The notes beneath the pieces were generated by a model. The model was given only the letters and a program-made list of their open reading frames with translations. It searched no databases and was not told the origin of the DNA. A DNA stretch of 18,257 nt from Desulfobacter sp. (GTDB lineage: Bacteria > Desulfobacterota > Desulfobacteria > Desulfobacterales > Desulfobacteraceae). The position numbers were made by a program, and so were the translations under genes. Every line of letters begins with the position of its first letter. The first letter of the stretch is position 1. The stretch is from assembly GCA_030145005.1 (NCBI GenBank), contig JAQYWJ010000022.1, positions 1 through 18,257 of the forward strand. Direction: 5' to 3'. Shown here in pieces: positions 1-6,690 of this stretch.

Positions 1-22
1 ATCTTGACTGGTCTCCAATGAC

Positions 23-104
23 TGGTTTGCGTAGCGCAGCGGAGCACACCAGGCGTTGGGCTTTAGTCGACTCAACCATTTTCGCAGCGGAGCTGCGCAA
101 ACCA
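23..104. repeat. Nested GC-rich inverted repeats
   Basis: TGGTTTGCG (23-31) is the exact reverse complement of CGCAAACCA (96-104). Inside lie a second imperfect hairpin, TGGTTTGC (23-30) with GCACACCA (44-51), and a perfect one, CGCAGC-gga-GCTGCG (84-98). Both halves share the core GCGCAGCGGAGC-like sequence. GTTGGGC (55-61) fits the attC R' consensus GTTRRRY and ACTCAAC (70-76) fits RYYYAAC, but the spacing and order do not make a complete attC site. It is best read as a decayed palindromic or recombination-associated repeat next to a truncated gene. No protein-coding potential is evident in 1-199. Confidence 0.4.
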
Positions 105-199
105 TTAATTATCAATTCTATTTTCCCTGATAACTTGTGAAAAATAAAAATACCAGGTAAAAAAATCATTGTGTAAATTTGTATCCAGGAGACAGAAAA

Positions 200-562
200 A
201 TGTCAATCCGAAAAAAAAATAGGCACCTGCTTTTTGATACACCAAACCGGGAATTAACCTACTGGTTGAGACAGGGCCGGGCATCAAATGCTGAAATTGA
301 TTTTGTAATGGGATTGAACGGTGCTGTTATTCCCATAGAGGTCAAAGCCGGGGCCACAGGGAAATTAAAATCCCTTCATCAATTCATGGGAACAAAAGAT
401 GCACCAATGGCGATACGCTTTGATGCCTCGCGACCGTCGGTCACCCCGGTTAAAACCGTGATTAGAACCGGAAATGAGAAAAAGGATGTTCAGTATCGGC
501 TGATTTCCCTGCCGTTGTACCTGGTTGAACGCCTACCGGCCATTACAGCCGCTCATTTATAA
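200..562 (+). pseudogene. Truncated DUF4143-type ATPase C-terminal (nuclease-fold) domain
   Basis: This 120-residue reading frame looks like only the C-terminal domain (DUF4143) of the large AAA+ ATPase family COG1373, whose full members are roughly 380-480 residues with an N-terminal P-loop. No Walker A or B sequence is encoded here or upstream in the window. What remains contains the PD-(D/E)XK-like core: NAEIDFV (E33, D35) followed by PIEVKAG (E47, K49), then the conserved LKSLHQFM stretch. I start it at the ATG at 200 because AGGAG (187-191) lies 8 bases upstream; the frame could open slightly earlier at a TTG (179). The next gene starts 12 bases after its stop. It is most simply a deletion remnant of a broken gene, although the intact ribosome site leaves open a small expressed nuclease-fold protein. 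The family assignment is by motif recognition; the truncation is seen directly. Confidence 0.65.
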
Positions 563-574
563 TAAGGATAAAAT

Positions 575-2314
575 ATGAAAGAAAAAAGAATAGCATTAAG
601 GCTCTATCTTGAGGCTGTGGAAAATATCTGCCGGCCATTGTCAAAGGAACAGCTGGTTGAACTGGTTCTCAAACTGGCACAGGATGAATCCTCATCCGGG
701 CGGCTTGGATTTCTTGATAGAATTAAGGCTTGGTCTCCAGGGGCTGAGAGCATGATCAACGCGGTTGCAGACGTGGATCAGATGCTTCATGACATACAGG
801 CATTAAAAGAGGACATTTTAGAGCGGATTGAGGCCATTGAAAACGGGAATTATGAGGCCCTTGGCGACTGGGATTGGGAAGATGCCCATTATGATGATGA
901 ACCGGACCTGATCAGCGATGAGCAGTCAGATGATATGGCCGACCTGTTTGCCGAGGCCGGAGCCCTGTTTTTAAACGGGGATACAGGGGAGGCCCGAATT
1001 GTATACGATGCCCTGTTCGGACTCATGGCGGAACTGGAAAACTCCGGATTTTATCTGCCCTATCCTGATCTTGACTGGCGGGAGGAGCGGGCGCGGCATG
1101 CCCGCTGTATATATGATGATTCCGATGGAAAGCAAAGAGTTGCGGCCTTTGCAGACGCCATGGACCTGGATGCCTCACTCCGGTACGACAGGACGGAAAA
1201 TAATCCCGCCTATCCCATGCTTTGTGATGTAATGGACGCCAGGCAGGAGAAAATGGCAGATCTTGAGTCGTTTTACCCGGAATGGAAGTCCCTGCTGGAG
1301 AAAAAAGGGCTTGAGGGCAGGCCATCAAGCCTGCTGCTGGAAACGGTGCTTCAAACTGAAGGGGTGAAAGGGGTGGAAAAACTGGCCAGGGCATGGGGCA
1401 GTGCCCAGCCCAATGGATATCTGTTCTGGCTGGATCTGCTCATAAAGGAGGGACAGTTTAATAAAGCTTGCACCATAGCAAGGCAGGCCATCAAGCTGGT
1501 GAAGAACGGCAAAAAAAGGGAAGAACTCAGCCAGGTCCTGGTCGAAGCGTCCCGGTCCGCAGGAAACGGCGAGGGCATCCTTGAAGGGAAATTTGAAAAA
1601 TTTTATTCCTGCCCCAATGATGAGAATATGTCACAGGCCATGGCTGAAGCAATCGAACATAACCAGAGGGAAAACGGGCTGGCCTGGATCCTTGATTTTT
1701 ACTCCCGAAAAAAGAAAATGAGTGATGATGAGAAAAATCTTTACATAAAAGCACTGCTCATGAACGGGAATCTCAAGGCTGCCGTGGAGATGGTAAAGGC
1801 TGCCAGGAGTCTTGGCTGGTCTTACGGGCTCAATGTCGGGCTGGTATTCGGCTGTGTTGCTGCGGCGGCCTCAGGGTATGAGACCGGCGCAGGTGCCATA
1901 AAGCAGGTGCTGGACCGGGGTCTTGATAATTGGCACGCTTATTCTGACAGGTTTGCCGTTGCAGACGAAAAAAATCCCTCTCTTTTCTTTTATGACGAAA
2001 TTTTAAACGGGCTCAAGGCCGCAAAACTATCTGAATACCATACAGAGCAAGATTTTAAATGGGCACAGGAAATCGGAAGGAAACGGGTGGATGATATTGT
2101 TTCCAATACCCACAGGGGGGCCTATAACAGGGCGGCAATGGTACTGGGAAGCCTTGCTGAAGTCTTTACTGCAAAAGGCGAAACTAAAACCGCTCAGAAC
2201 CTGTTCCATGAATTTTGCAAACAAAAGTACAACCGGCACACCGCTTTCAAACGGGAAGTCCGGTCGGTGATTGCCGGTTCAAGGCTCTTAAAAACACTTA
2301 ATCCGGTATTTTAG
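575..2314 (+). CDS. Hypothetical helical-repeat protein, 579 aa
   Basis: I do not recognise a named function. AAGGA (564-568) precedes the ATG by 6 bases. The protein is soluble, with no signal peptide or membrane segment. The N-terminus has a short helical block (LSKEQLVELVLKLAQDE, around residues 22-40). Around residues 95-125 there is a strongly acidic, tryptophan-containing stretch. The remainder is leucine/alanine-rich and looks like an alpha-solenoid or TPR-like array; segments such as NKACTIARQAIKLVKNG and LKAAVEMVKAARSLG are typical helix pairs. The C-terminus (YNRAAMVLGSLAEVFTAKGE, then a basic block ending RLLKTL) resembles, by my reading, the C-terminal helical region of SWIM zinc-finger proteins, but no CxCx(n)CxH finger is present. 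It lies between a broken DUF4143 gene and apbE, so context says little. A scaffold or partner-binding role is possible; no enzymatic motif is visible. Confidence 0.8.
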   Translation: MKEKRIALRLYLEAVENICRPLSKEQLVELVLKLAQDESSSGRLGFLDRIKAWSPGAESMINAVADVDQMLHDIQALKEDILERIEAIENGNYEALGDWDWEDAHYDDEPDLISDEQSDDMADLFAEAGALFLNGDTGEARIVYDALFGLMAELENSGFYLPYPDLDWREERARHARCIYDDSDGKQRVAAFADAMDLDASLRYDRTENNPAYPMLCDVMDARQEKMADLESFYPEWKSLLEKKGLEGRPSSLLLETVLQTEGVKGVEKLARAWGSAQPNGYLFWLDLLIKEGQFNKACTIARQAIKLVKNGKKREELSQVLVEASRSAGNGEGILEGKFEKFYSCPNDENMSQAMAEAIEHNQRENGLAWILDFYSRKKKMSDDEKNLYIKALLMNGNLKAAVEMVKAARSLGWSYGLNVGLVFGCVAAAASGYETGAGAIKQVLDRGLDNWHAYSDRFAVADEKNPSLFFYDEILNGLKAAKLSEYHTEQDFKWAQEIGRKRVDDIVSNTHRGAYNRAAMVLGSLAEVFTAKGETKTAQNLFHEFCKQKYNRHTAFKREVRSVIAGSRLLKTLNPVF

Positions 2315-2359
2315 GACCGGACCGGCCTGTGAAACAAACAAAACCAGGAGAAAATATCC

Positions 2360-3403
2360 ATGCCTGAGACCAAGTATATTACAACGTCTATTTTTGCACT
2401 GATGCTGCTTATAGGAACAGCCCTGCTTTTACCTGCCCAGTCTTTGGCAACCCAGGAGTATGTGTTTACCGGCCGGACAATGGGTACCACCTATGCCATT
2501 AAACTGGTTTCTGCCAAACCGCTGTCCAAAAGCTTATGGCAGGAGAAAATTAATCTGCGGTTAAAACAAATAAATGCTTGTTTGTCCATGTACCAAAAAG
2601 ACAGTGAACTGTCCCGGTTCAATGCCGCGCCAACGGGCCAAACGTTAAGGGTTTCCGCAGATTTCTACCAGGTTCTTGAGCAATGCAGCAACCTGCATAC
2701 CTTAACCGCCGGCGCCTGGGACGGCACGGTCAAACCCCTGGTGGATCTGTGGGGATTCGGCACAAAGGGGCGGCGGGATACGCCGCCTAAACCAGCTCAG
2801 ATCAAAACAGCACTTAAACGTATTGGTTTTAACAAACTTAAAATCGGGGATCATGTCCTGACCAAGACAGTGTCCGGCATAACACTGGATTTAGGCTCCA
2901 TAGCCAAAGGGTATGGCGTGGATGAAATTGCCCGCCTGATCAGGGAAGGCGGCATTGAGAACTATCTTGTGGAAATCGGCGGAGAGTTGGCCGGCGCAGG
3001 AGAAAACAAGCATCGCAAGGCATGGATCGTGGGCATAACAAACCCCGAAAAAGGCTTTTTGAATTCAGGTCTGTACAAAAAAATGCGCCTGGATAACAAA
3101 GCCATTGCCACCAGTGGCAATTACAGAAACTATTTTGAAAAAAACGGGCACACCTACTCCCACATTATCAGCCCGAAAACCGGTTATCCGGTTAAAAACG
3201 CGGTGGTGTCGGCATCGGTTATTTCCGACACCTGCACCTTGGCCGATGGCCTTGCCACGGCACTTATGGTCATGAATACCCACCAGGCCCTGGCGCTTAT
3301 CAACAGCCTTGACAACACCGAATGCCTGATCATCCGGCAGGACGGAAGGAAAAGAACGGTACTGCGGTCATCCGGATTCAAGGCATACGAAATCGGTTTC
3401 TGA
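2360..3403 (+). CDS. FAD:protein FMN transferase (ApbE family), exported
   Basis: ApbE proteins split FAD and attach FMN covalently to a Ser/Thr of target flavoproteins (for example NqrB/C and RnfG/D) outside the cytoplasmic membrane, using Mg2+. The 347-residue length is typical. The N-terminus has a hydrophobic signal segment (about residues 8-30, ending SLA) without a lipobox cysteine, suggesting a cleaved periplasmic form. Family motifs appear in order: GRTMGTTY near residue 38, GAWDGTVKPLVDLWGFG near 117, LDLGSIAKGYGVD near 175, YLVEIGGE near 205, HIISPKTGYPV near 268, and the metal-site block SDTCTLADGLATALMVM near 288. AGGAG (2346-2350) precedes the ATG by 9 bases. The gene is 45 bases after the preceding hypothetical gene and may be co-transcribed with it. 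No target flavoprotein is encoded in the window. A TCCCTG/CAGGGA hairpin (3434-3450), lacking a T-run, follows the gene. Confidence 0.95.
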   Translation: MPETKYITTSIFALMLLIGTALLLPAQSLATQEYVFTGRTMGTTYAIKLVSAKPLSKSLWQEKINLRLKQINACLSMYQKDSELSRFNAAPTGQTLRVSADFYQVLEQCSNLHTLTAGAWDGTVKPLVDLWGFGTKGRRDTPPKPAQIKTALKRIGFNKLKIGDHVLTKTVSGITLDLGSIAKGYGVDEIARLIREGGIENYLVEIGGELAGAGENKHRKAWIVGITNPEKGFLNSGLYKKMRLDNKAIATSGNYRNYFEKNGHTYSHIISPKTGYPVKNAVVSASVISDTCTLADGLATALMVMNTHQALALINSLDNTECLIIRQDGRKRTVLRSSGFKAYEIGF

Positions 3404-3646
3404 TCCTTTCTCCGTCCTGGCGCTGTCAGATACTCCCTGGGGGACAGGGACATCACGAGGCTTATTTAGGAATGAGTCCGAAATAACTTAACTGGGAGCG
3501 CGGGCGTCCCGCCCGCATCTTTACAATACTTGCGGACATGCGGGCGGGACGCCCGCGCTCCCGGATATAGCAAAATGGGCAAGTTATTTAAGACCCGTTC
3601 CTTAAGAAAAGTGAATTGATTTTGAATAAAATTTAGAATTTTTGGG
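3404..3646. other. Intergenic region between apbE and the cold-shock gene
   Basis: No gene is supported here. It holds a small hairpin after apbE (3434-3450), a palindromic element (3466-3604, listed separately), and a very A/T-rich stretch (3605-3646) directly upstream of the cold-shock gene promoter. That stretch could act as an UP element, which is an inference from composition and position. Confidence 0.6.
3466..3604. repeat. Palindromic MITE/REP-like element with 25-bp perfect arms
   Basis: The core arms 3494-3518 and 3538-3562 are exact 25-base reverse complements (GGGAGCGCGGGC... / ...GCCCGCGCTCCC) around a 19-base loop (3519-3537). Outside them, imperfect terminal repeats of about 24 bases can be aligned: 3466-3489 (TTAGGAATGAGTC..AATAACTT) and 3581-3604, whose reverse complement reads TAAGGAACGGGTC..AATAACTT. 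The layout is a GC-rich core inside AT-rich inverted ends, as expected for a MITE or REP-type repeat mobilised in trans. No clean target duplication is visible. It does not encode protein; an apparent minus-strand frame across it is a shadow. Confidence 0.75.
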
Positions 3647-3674
3647 TTGACATTTTTCTTTTTTCCAGTATAAT
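3647..3674 (+). promoter_or_regulatory. Sigma-70 promoter for the cold-shock gene
   Basis: TTGACA (3647-3652) and TATAAT (3669-3674), both perfect consensus hexamers, are separated by 16 bases. A/T-rich sequence lies upstream. Transcription would begin near 3681, giving a leader of about 120 bases before the ATG at 3801. Long 5' leaders are typical of cspA-type genes. Confidence 0.8.
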
Positions 3675-3800
3675 ACGAAAAATGCATGTTTTGTATATGC
3701 ATATGTTCCTTATCTTAAGGTGTATATCTCATAATATTTTCTGTGATTGCCCCCAAAGTTAGAAGCAAATTTTTATTTTTTTATTTAGGAGACCGCCAAC
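3675..3800 (+). promoter_or_regulatory. Long 5' leader of the cold-shock gene
   Basis: This transcribed leader of about 120 bases is AT-rich. It contains overlapping ATGCAT/ATATGCATAT palindromic words (about 3682-3704), a small CCTT/AAGG stem (3708-3720) and AGGAG (3787-3791), 9 bases from the ATG. In known cspA genes such leaders fold differently at low temperature to expose the ribosome site. That behaviour is inferred here from position and length only, as I see no canonical cold box. Confidence 0.45.
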
Positions 3801-4004
3801 ATGGCAAACGGTACAGTAAAGTGGTTCAGCGAAACTAAAGGTTTTGGTTTTATCGAAGTAGAAGATGGTGGAAAAGATGTCTTTGTTCATCATTCAGGTA
3901 TTAACGCACAAGGTTTTAAGACCCTGAACGAAGGCGACCAGGTCACATTTGACATTGAGCAGGGCCCCAAAGGGCCGTCTGCTGCAAATGTCACAGTGAA
4001 ATAG
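3801..4004 (+). CDS. Cold-shock protein, CspA family
   Basis: This 67-residue single cold-shock (OB-fold) domain binds single-stranded RNA/DNA and acts as an RNA chaperone or antiterminator in the cytoplasm. The start MANGTVKWFSETKGFGFIEV contains the RNP1-like KGFGFI motif (residues 14-19). DVFVHHS (about 26-32) is the RNP2-like motif, and the C-terminal GPSAANVTVK is standard. Length matches the family exactly. It has a perfect-consensus promoter, a long leader and AGGAG 9 bases from the ATG, so it should be strongly expressed. The RNA helicase gene rhlE lies downstream on the same strand, separated by 676 bases that include an inserted repeat and a terminator. The paralog letter (A, C, D and so on) cannot be set from sequence alone. 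Confidence 0.97.
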   Translation: MANGTVKWFSETKGFGFIEVEDGGKDVFVHHSGINAQGFKTLNEGDQVTFDIEQGPKGPSAANVTVK

Positions 4005-4021
4005 CTGACCACTTTTATTTA

Positions 4022-4175
4022 TAACACTCGATCATCAAAGTTTTTAGGAAATTTGTTCAAATTCAAGGCGGAAGCAATTTTTAACCGGGGGAATATAGAA
4101 CATATTTTGAGGATTAAAAATTTTTTCCAACGCCGAAGTTGGGCAAATTGACAAAAACTTGATCATTGAGTAACA
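4022..4175. mobile_element. 144-bp MITE with 5-bp target duplication TAACA
   Basis: The element spans 4027-4170 and is flanked by TAACA at 4022-4026 and 4171-4175. Its ends are imperfect terminal inverted repeats: CTCGATCATCAAAGTTTTT at the left, and CTCAATGATCAAGTTTTT when the right end is read in reverse complement. The similarity continues inwards: the arms GAAATTTGTTCAA.. and TTGGGCAAATTGAC align as a long imperfect palindrome around a centre near 4095-4105. It encodes no protein and would need a transposase elsewhere. It sits between the cold-shock gene stop codon and the structured tail that ends in the terminator at 4275. Confidence 0.75.
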
Positions 4176-4308
4176 GTCATGGGCTGACCTGATCTTTATT
4201 CCCAGGTCACCCCGCGACAGACATGAAAGGGTTTTGGACCATTCCCAGACACTTTCATCTGAACAGTTATTAAAGCCCCTGAGAATTCTGTTCTCAGGGG
4301 CTTTTTTG
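4176..4308 (+). ncRNA. Structured RNA candidate: cold-shock gene 3' UTR or small RNA
   Basis: Three consecutive stems can be drawn. The first pairs GGGCTGACCTG (4181-4191) with CAGGTCACCCC (4203-4213), with 10 of 11 positions paired. The second pairs ATGAAAG (4223-4229) with CTTTCAT (4252-4258), with possible inner GG/CC and TGG/CCA pairs. The third is the intrinsic terminator at 4275-4307. No open reading frame with a ribosome site lies inside. A TTGACA at 4148-4153 could serve as a -35, but the matching -10 position is poor. Removing the adjacent MITE places this block about 30 bases after the cold-shock gene stop, so it is most likely the original 3' UTR of that mRNA. An independent small RNA or an rhlE leader is also possible. 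I do not recognise a known RNA family. Confidence 0.4.
4275..4308 (+). terminator. Strong intrinsic terminator
   Basis: GCCCCTGAGAA (4275-4285) pairs perfectly with TTCTCAGGGGC (4291-4301) over 11 bp around a 5-base loop, and is followed by six T (4302-4307). It is oriented to end + strand transcription from the cold-shock gene region before rhlE. Confidence 0.9.
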
Positions 4309-4680
4309 TTGGCCGTCATGGCCCGCGGTGGCAGCAGGCACCTTCTGCAGCCTGAACCGTTGTGTATGATAAATTATTTAAATGCCAGTAAAGGCACTTT
4401 TCCTGTTAGAAATTTCTTCTCACAGGCACTCCGCGCTGACCGCGTTGTCTAACAAACATCGTACGTTAACGTTGACGTTTTTACTGATACTTAATCGTGA
4501 AAACAGTATGAAGATGTTGTTGGATACGCCCCTTGTATCTTCTTCAAGTTGAGAGTTGAGGATATTCCTTTAATCTTCGGCTTACCTTTTTTCACTCAAT
4601 ATATATTGTAAGCAGATCACAGAATTTAAGTCCGTATGATACGGTCTTTTGCATAGAAAGGTCTGCATTCAGGAGTTTTA
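4309..4680 (+). promoter_or_regulatory. Upstream region and probable leader of rhlE
   Basis: This stretch of about 370 bases has no supported gene; the open frame across 4234-4452 runs through the terminator and lacks a ribosome site. It contains a perfect ACGTTAACGT palindrome (4463-4472) and a CCGTAT-g-ATACGG dyad (4632-4644), 26 bases upstream of AGGAG (4671-4675). Weak sigma-70 candidates exist (TTGAGA at 4549-4554 with TAATCT at 4571-4576) but none is convincing. The dyads could be operators or leader hairpins; that is inference. Confidence 0.35.
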
Positions 4681-5805
4681 ATGAGTTTTACCCAGTTTCA
4701 TTTTCACCCGGGCATCCAGTCAGGTATTCGTGACGCGGGCTATACCAGCCCCAGCCCCATTCAGCAAAAAGCAATCCCCCCCATTCTTAACGGGAAAGAT
4801 ATCCTTGGCCTGGCCCAGACCGGCACCGGAAAAACCGTTGCCTTTGTGCTGCCTATTCTCCAGCATTTGCTCAAAACGCACCGTACCACATCTTCAGCAG
4901 CGCCGTCAGCATTGATCATGGCGCCGACCAGGGAACTGGCCGAACAGATTCATGAAAGTATCACAATGATGGCGAGTCATACCCCAGTTAAAAGCGTGGC
5001 CGTTTACGGCGGGGTTGGAAAACATCTTCAGATCAAGGCCCTTAAAAAAGGCGTGGACATTATTGTCGCATGCCCGGGACGGTTGCTGGATCTCATGAAT
5101 GAAAAAGCCCTGAGCCTTAAGGGAATTGATATCCTGGTTCTGGACGAAGCCGATCAGATGCTTGATATGGGATTTCTGCCTGATATCAGGCGAATTATCC
5201 GGGCTTTGCCCAAAAAGCGCCAGACCCTGGTTTTCTCTGCGACCATGCCAAAAATGATCGGCAATCTGGTCCAGGACATTTTAAATCATCCCATCAAGGT
5301 TCAGGTCAACCAGACCGGCCCTGCACCCCGCATCGCCCATGGCCGGTTTAATGTCCAAAGGGAAAAACGCACAGCCCTGCTCAAGACGCTGTTTGCTAAA
5401 AACGGCATGGCCAGCACCATTGTATTTACACGGACCAAGCATAAGGCCAAAAGTCTTGCCGTCCAGTTAAAAAAATCCGGCTTCAACGCGGTGTCATTAC
5501 AGGGGAATTTATCCCAGAACCAGCGACGCAGGGCAATGGACGGCTTTCGAAGCGGCTCTTTCAAAATCCTTGTGGCAACGGATATTGCTGCCAGGGGAAT
5601 TGACGTATCAGGGGTTTCCCATGTGATCAATTATGATCTGCCGGATACGGTTGAAACTTATATCCACAGAACCGGCAGGACCGGAAGGGTCAATCAACCC
5701 GGCCAGGCATACACATTTACAACCAGGGAAGATAATAAAACCATTTGCTTGATCGAAAAGGCCCTGGGCAGAAAAATGACAGAGGAATCGTTACTTCCGG
5801 CTTAA
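4681..5805 (+). CDS. rhlE: DEAD-box ATP-dependent RNA helicase, RhlE subfamily
   Basis: This cytoplasmic RNA helicase unwinds short RNA duplexes with ATP; RhlE-type enzymes act in ribosome assembly, mRNA decay and cold adaptation. All core motifs are present in order: Q motif GYTSPSPIQQKAIP (about 20-33), motif I AQTGTGKT (about 45-52), Ia PTRELAEQ, Ib CPGRLLDLM, II LDEADQMLDMGF (DEAD about 155), III SAT (about 187), IV TIVFTRT, V ATDIAARGIDV and VI HRTGRTGR (about 329-336). At 374 residues it is essentially the two RecA-like domains, without the long basic tail of many RhlE proteins. AGGAG lies 5 bases before the ATG. A 57-codon gene for a very basic protein follows after 31 bases and may supply charge in trans, which is speculative. 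Proximity to the cold-shock gene fits joint RNA remodelling. Confidence 0.95.
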   Translation: MSFTQFHFHPGIQSGIRDAGYTSPSPIQQKAIPPILNGKDILGLAQTGTGKTVAFVLPILQHLLKTHRTTSSAAPSALIMAPTRELAEQIHESITMMASHTPVKSVAVYGGVGKHLQIKALKKGVDIIVACPGRLLDLMNEKALSLKGIDILVLDEADQMLDMGFLPDIRRIIRALPKKRQTLVFSATMPKMIGNLVQDILNHPIKVQVNQTGPAPRIAHGRFNVQREKRTALLKTLFAKNGMASTIVFTRTKHKAKSLAVQLKKSGFNAVSLQGNLSQNQRRRAMDGFRSGSFKILVATDIAARGIDVSGVSHVINYDLPDTVETYIHRTGRTGRVNQPGQAYTFTTREDNKTICLIEKALGRKMTEESLLPA

Positions 5806-5836
5806 ATAGCCATAACGGAACAAAAAAAGGAGAGGC

Positions 5837-6010
5837 ATGGCAGTCCGAAATCAATATTCCTGGGAAAAAAGGCAAAAAGAGTTGAATAAAAAAAAGAAAA
5901 AAGAAGAAAAGCTCAAGCGAAAAGCGGAAAAAAAGAACCAGACAGACACCGGCACCGATCTTGAAAAGGCTCAACCGGATCAATCGGGTCAACCGGAACT
6001 GCAGGAATAG
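5837..6010 (+). CDS. Small lysine-rich protein, 57 aa
   Basis: The frame opens at the ATG at 5837, preceded by AAGGAGA (5827-5833), and ends with TAG at 6010. The protein begins MAVRNQYSWEKRQKELNKKK. Residues 10-34 are a run of Lys/Arg/Glu likely to form a single charged helix, and the tail from 35 is Gln/Asp/Pro-rich and probably disordered. There is no signal or membrane segment. I do not recognise a named family, though short proteins opening with a similar NQYSWEKRQKEL motif next to helicase genes seem familiar to me from deltaproteobacteria (recollection, not checked). The strong ribosome site, tight spacing and one-base overlap with the next start argue that it is real. Binding nucleic acid or the ribosome is a reasonable guess from charge. 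Confidence 0.75.
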   Translation: MAVRNQYSWEKRQKELNKKKKKEEKLKRKAEKKNQTDTGTDLEKAQPDQSGQPELQE

Positions 6011-6690
6011 TGACAGTTCCCATGTCCAGCGTGCGCGTCCGCTATACAACCCTTGAAATCGGGGATATGGATATTCATATCCGGACGCTTAGAGATGCAC
6101 TGCAGTTTGAAGATATCAACGGTGAGGCAAAAAGACTTGGAATATCTTCGGCTACCTGGCCGCTATTCGGCGTGGTCTGGCCTTCTAGCCAGGTGCTTGC
6201 CAACCTGATGCTTGATTACCAGGTGAACGGAAAACGGGTGCTTGAGGTGGGGTGCGGCATTGCCCTGACCAGCCTGATTCTAAACAAACGGTCGGCAGAT
6301 ATTACGGCCACAGATTACCATCCTGAAACTGAAGGGTTTCTGGCTCACAATGTGAAACTCAATGACGGAAAAAAAATCCCCTTTGTTCGGACCGGATGGG
6401 CGGATCTGGATGATGATCTTGGTAAATTTGACCTGATCATCGGTTCTGATATTCTTTATGAAGTTGAACATGTCAACCTTTTGTCCGCTTTCATAAACCG
6501 ACATGCCCGGGACCATTGTGATGTAATTATTGTAGACCCCAGGCGGGGCTATCACGCAAAATTCAGCAAAAAAATGGCTGGACTGGGTTATGCCTGTTCA
6601 CAGAAAAAAATCAATCAGACAGACTGTATGGGAAAAAGCGTCACCTGCCAGGTGCTGACTTTCTCCCGTCAGAGTATAGAGCCTGTTTAA
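6010..6690 (+). CDS. Methyltransf_16-like SAM-dependent methyltransferase
   Basis: This 226-residue class I SAM methyltransferase resembles the Methyltransf_16 family (METTL21/lysine methyltransferase-like). SAM-binding motif I is VLEVGCGIALTSL (about 77-89), an acidic residue follows in ITATDYHPE, and the post-I block FDLIIGSDILYE (about 140-151) is characteristic of that family. Protein lysine methylation is therefore the likely reaction, but the substrate is unknown; the neighbouring RNA-binding genes make a ribosomal or RNA-binding protein plausible. The frame opens at a GTG (6010) overlapping the preceding stop codon by one base, suggesting translational coupling; an ATG at 6022 is the alternative. 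The last codons (GAG CCT GTT TAA) coincide with the terminal sequence of a repeat found elsewhere in the window, so the original C-terminus may have been altered. Confidence 0.85.
   Translation: MTVPMSSVRVRYTTLEIGDMDIHIRTLRDALQFEDINGEAKRLGISSATWPLFGVVWPSSQVLANLMLDYQVNGKRVLEVGCGIALTSLILNKRSADITATDYHPETEGFLAHNVKLNDGKKIPFVRTGWADLDDDLGKFDLIIGSDILYEVEHVNLLSAFINRHARDHCDVIIVDPRRGYHAKFSKKMAGLGYACSQKKINQTDCMGKSVTCQVLTFSRQSIEPV

Noticed and set aside
3519..3537. Palindromes in 3466-3604 considered as a CRISPR unit
   Set aside because: There is one inverted-repeat structure only, with no series of equal direct repeats and spacers.
4148..4176. Promoter for an independent small RNA (TTGACA at 4148)
   Set aside because: The hexamer lies inside the MITE and the -10 position (TAACAG) matches poorly, so I did not list it as a promoter.
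4044..4319. 91-residue minus-strand frame
   Set aside because: It is built mostly from the MITE palindrome and the terminator; no coding signature.
4234..4452. 72-residue + strand frame upstream of rhlE
   Set aside because: It runs through the strong terminator at 4275-4308 and has no ribosome site or recognisable domain.
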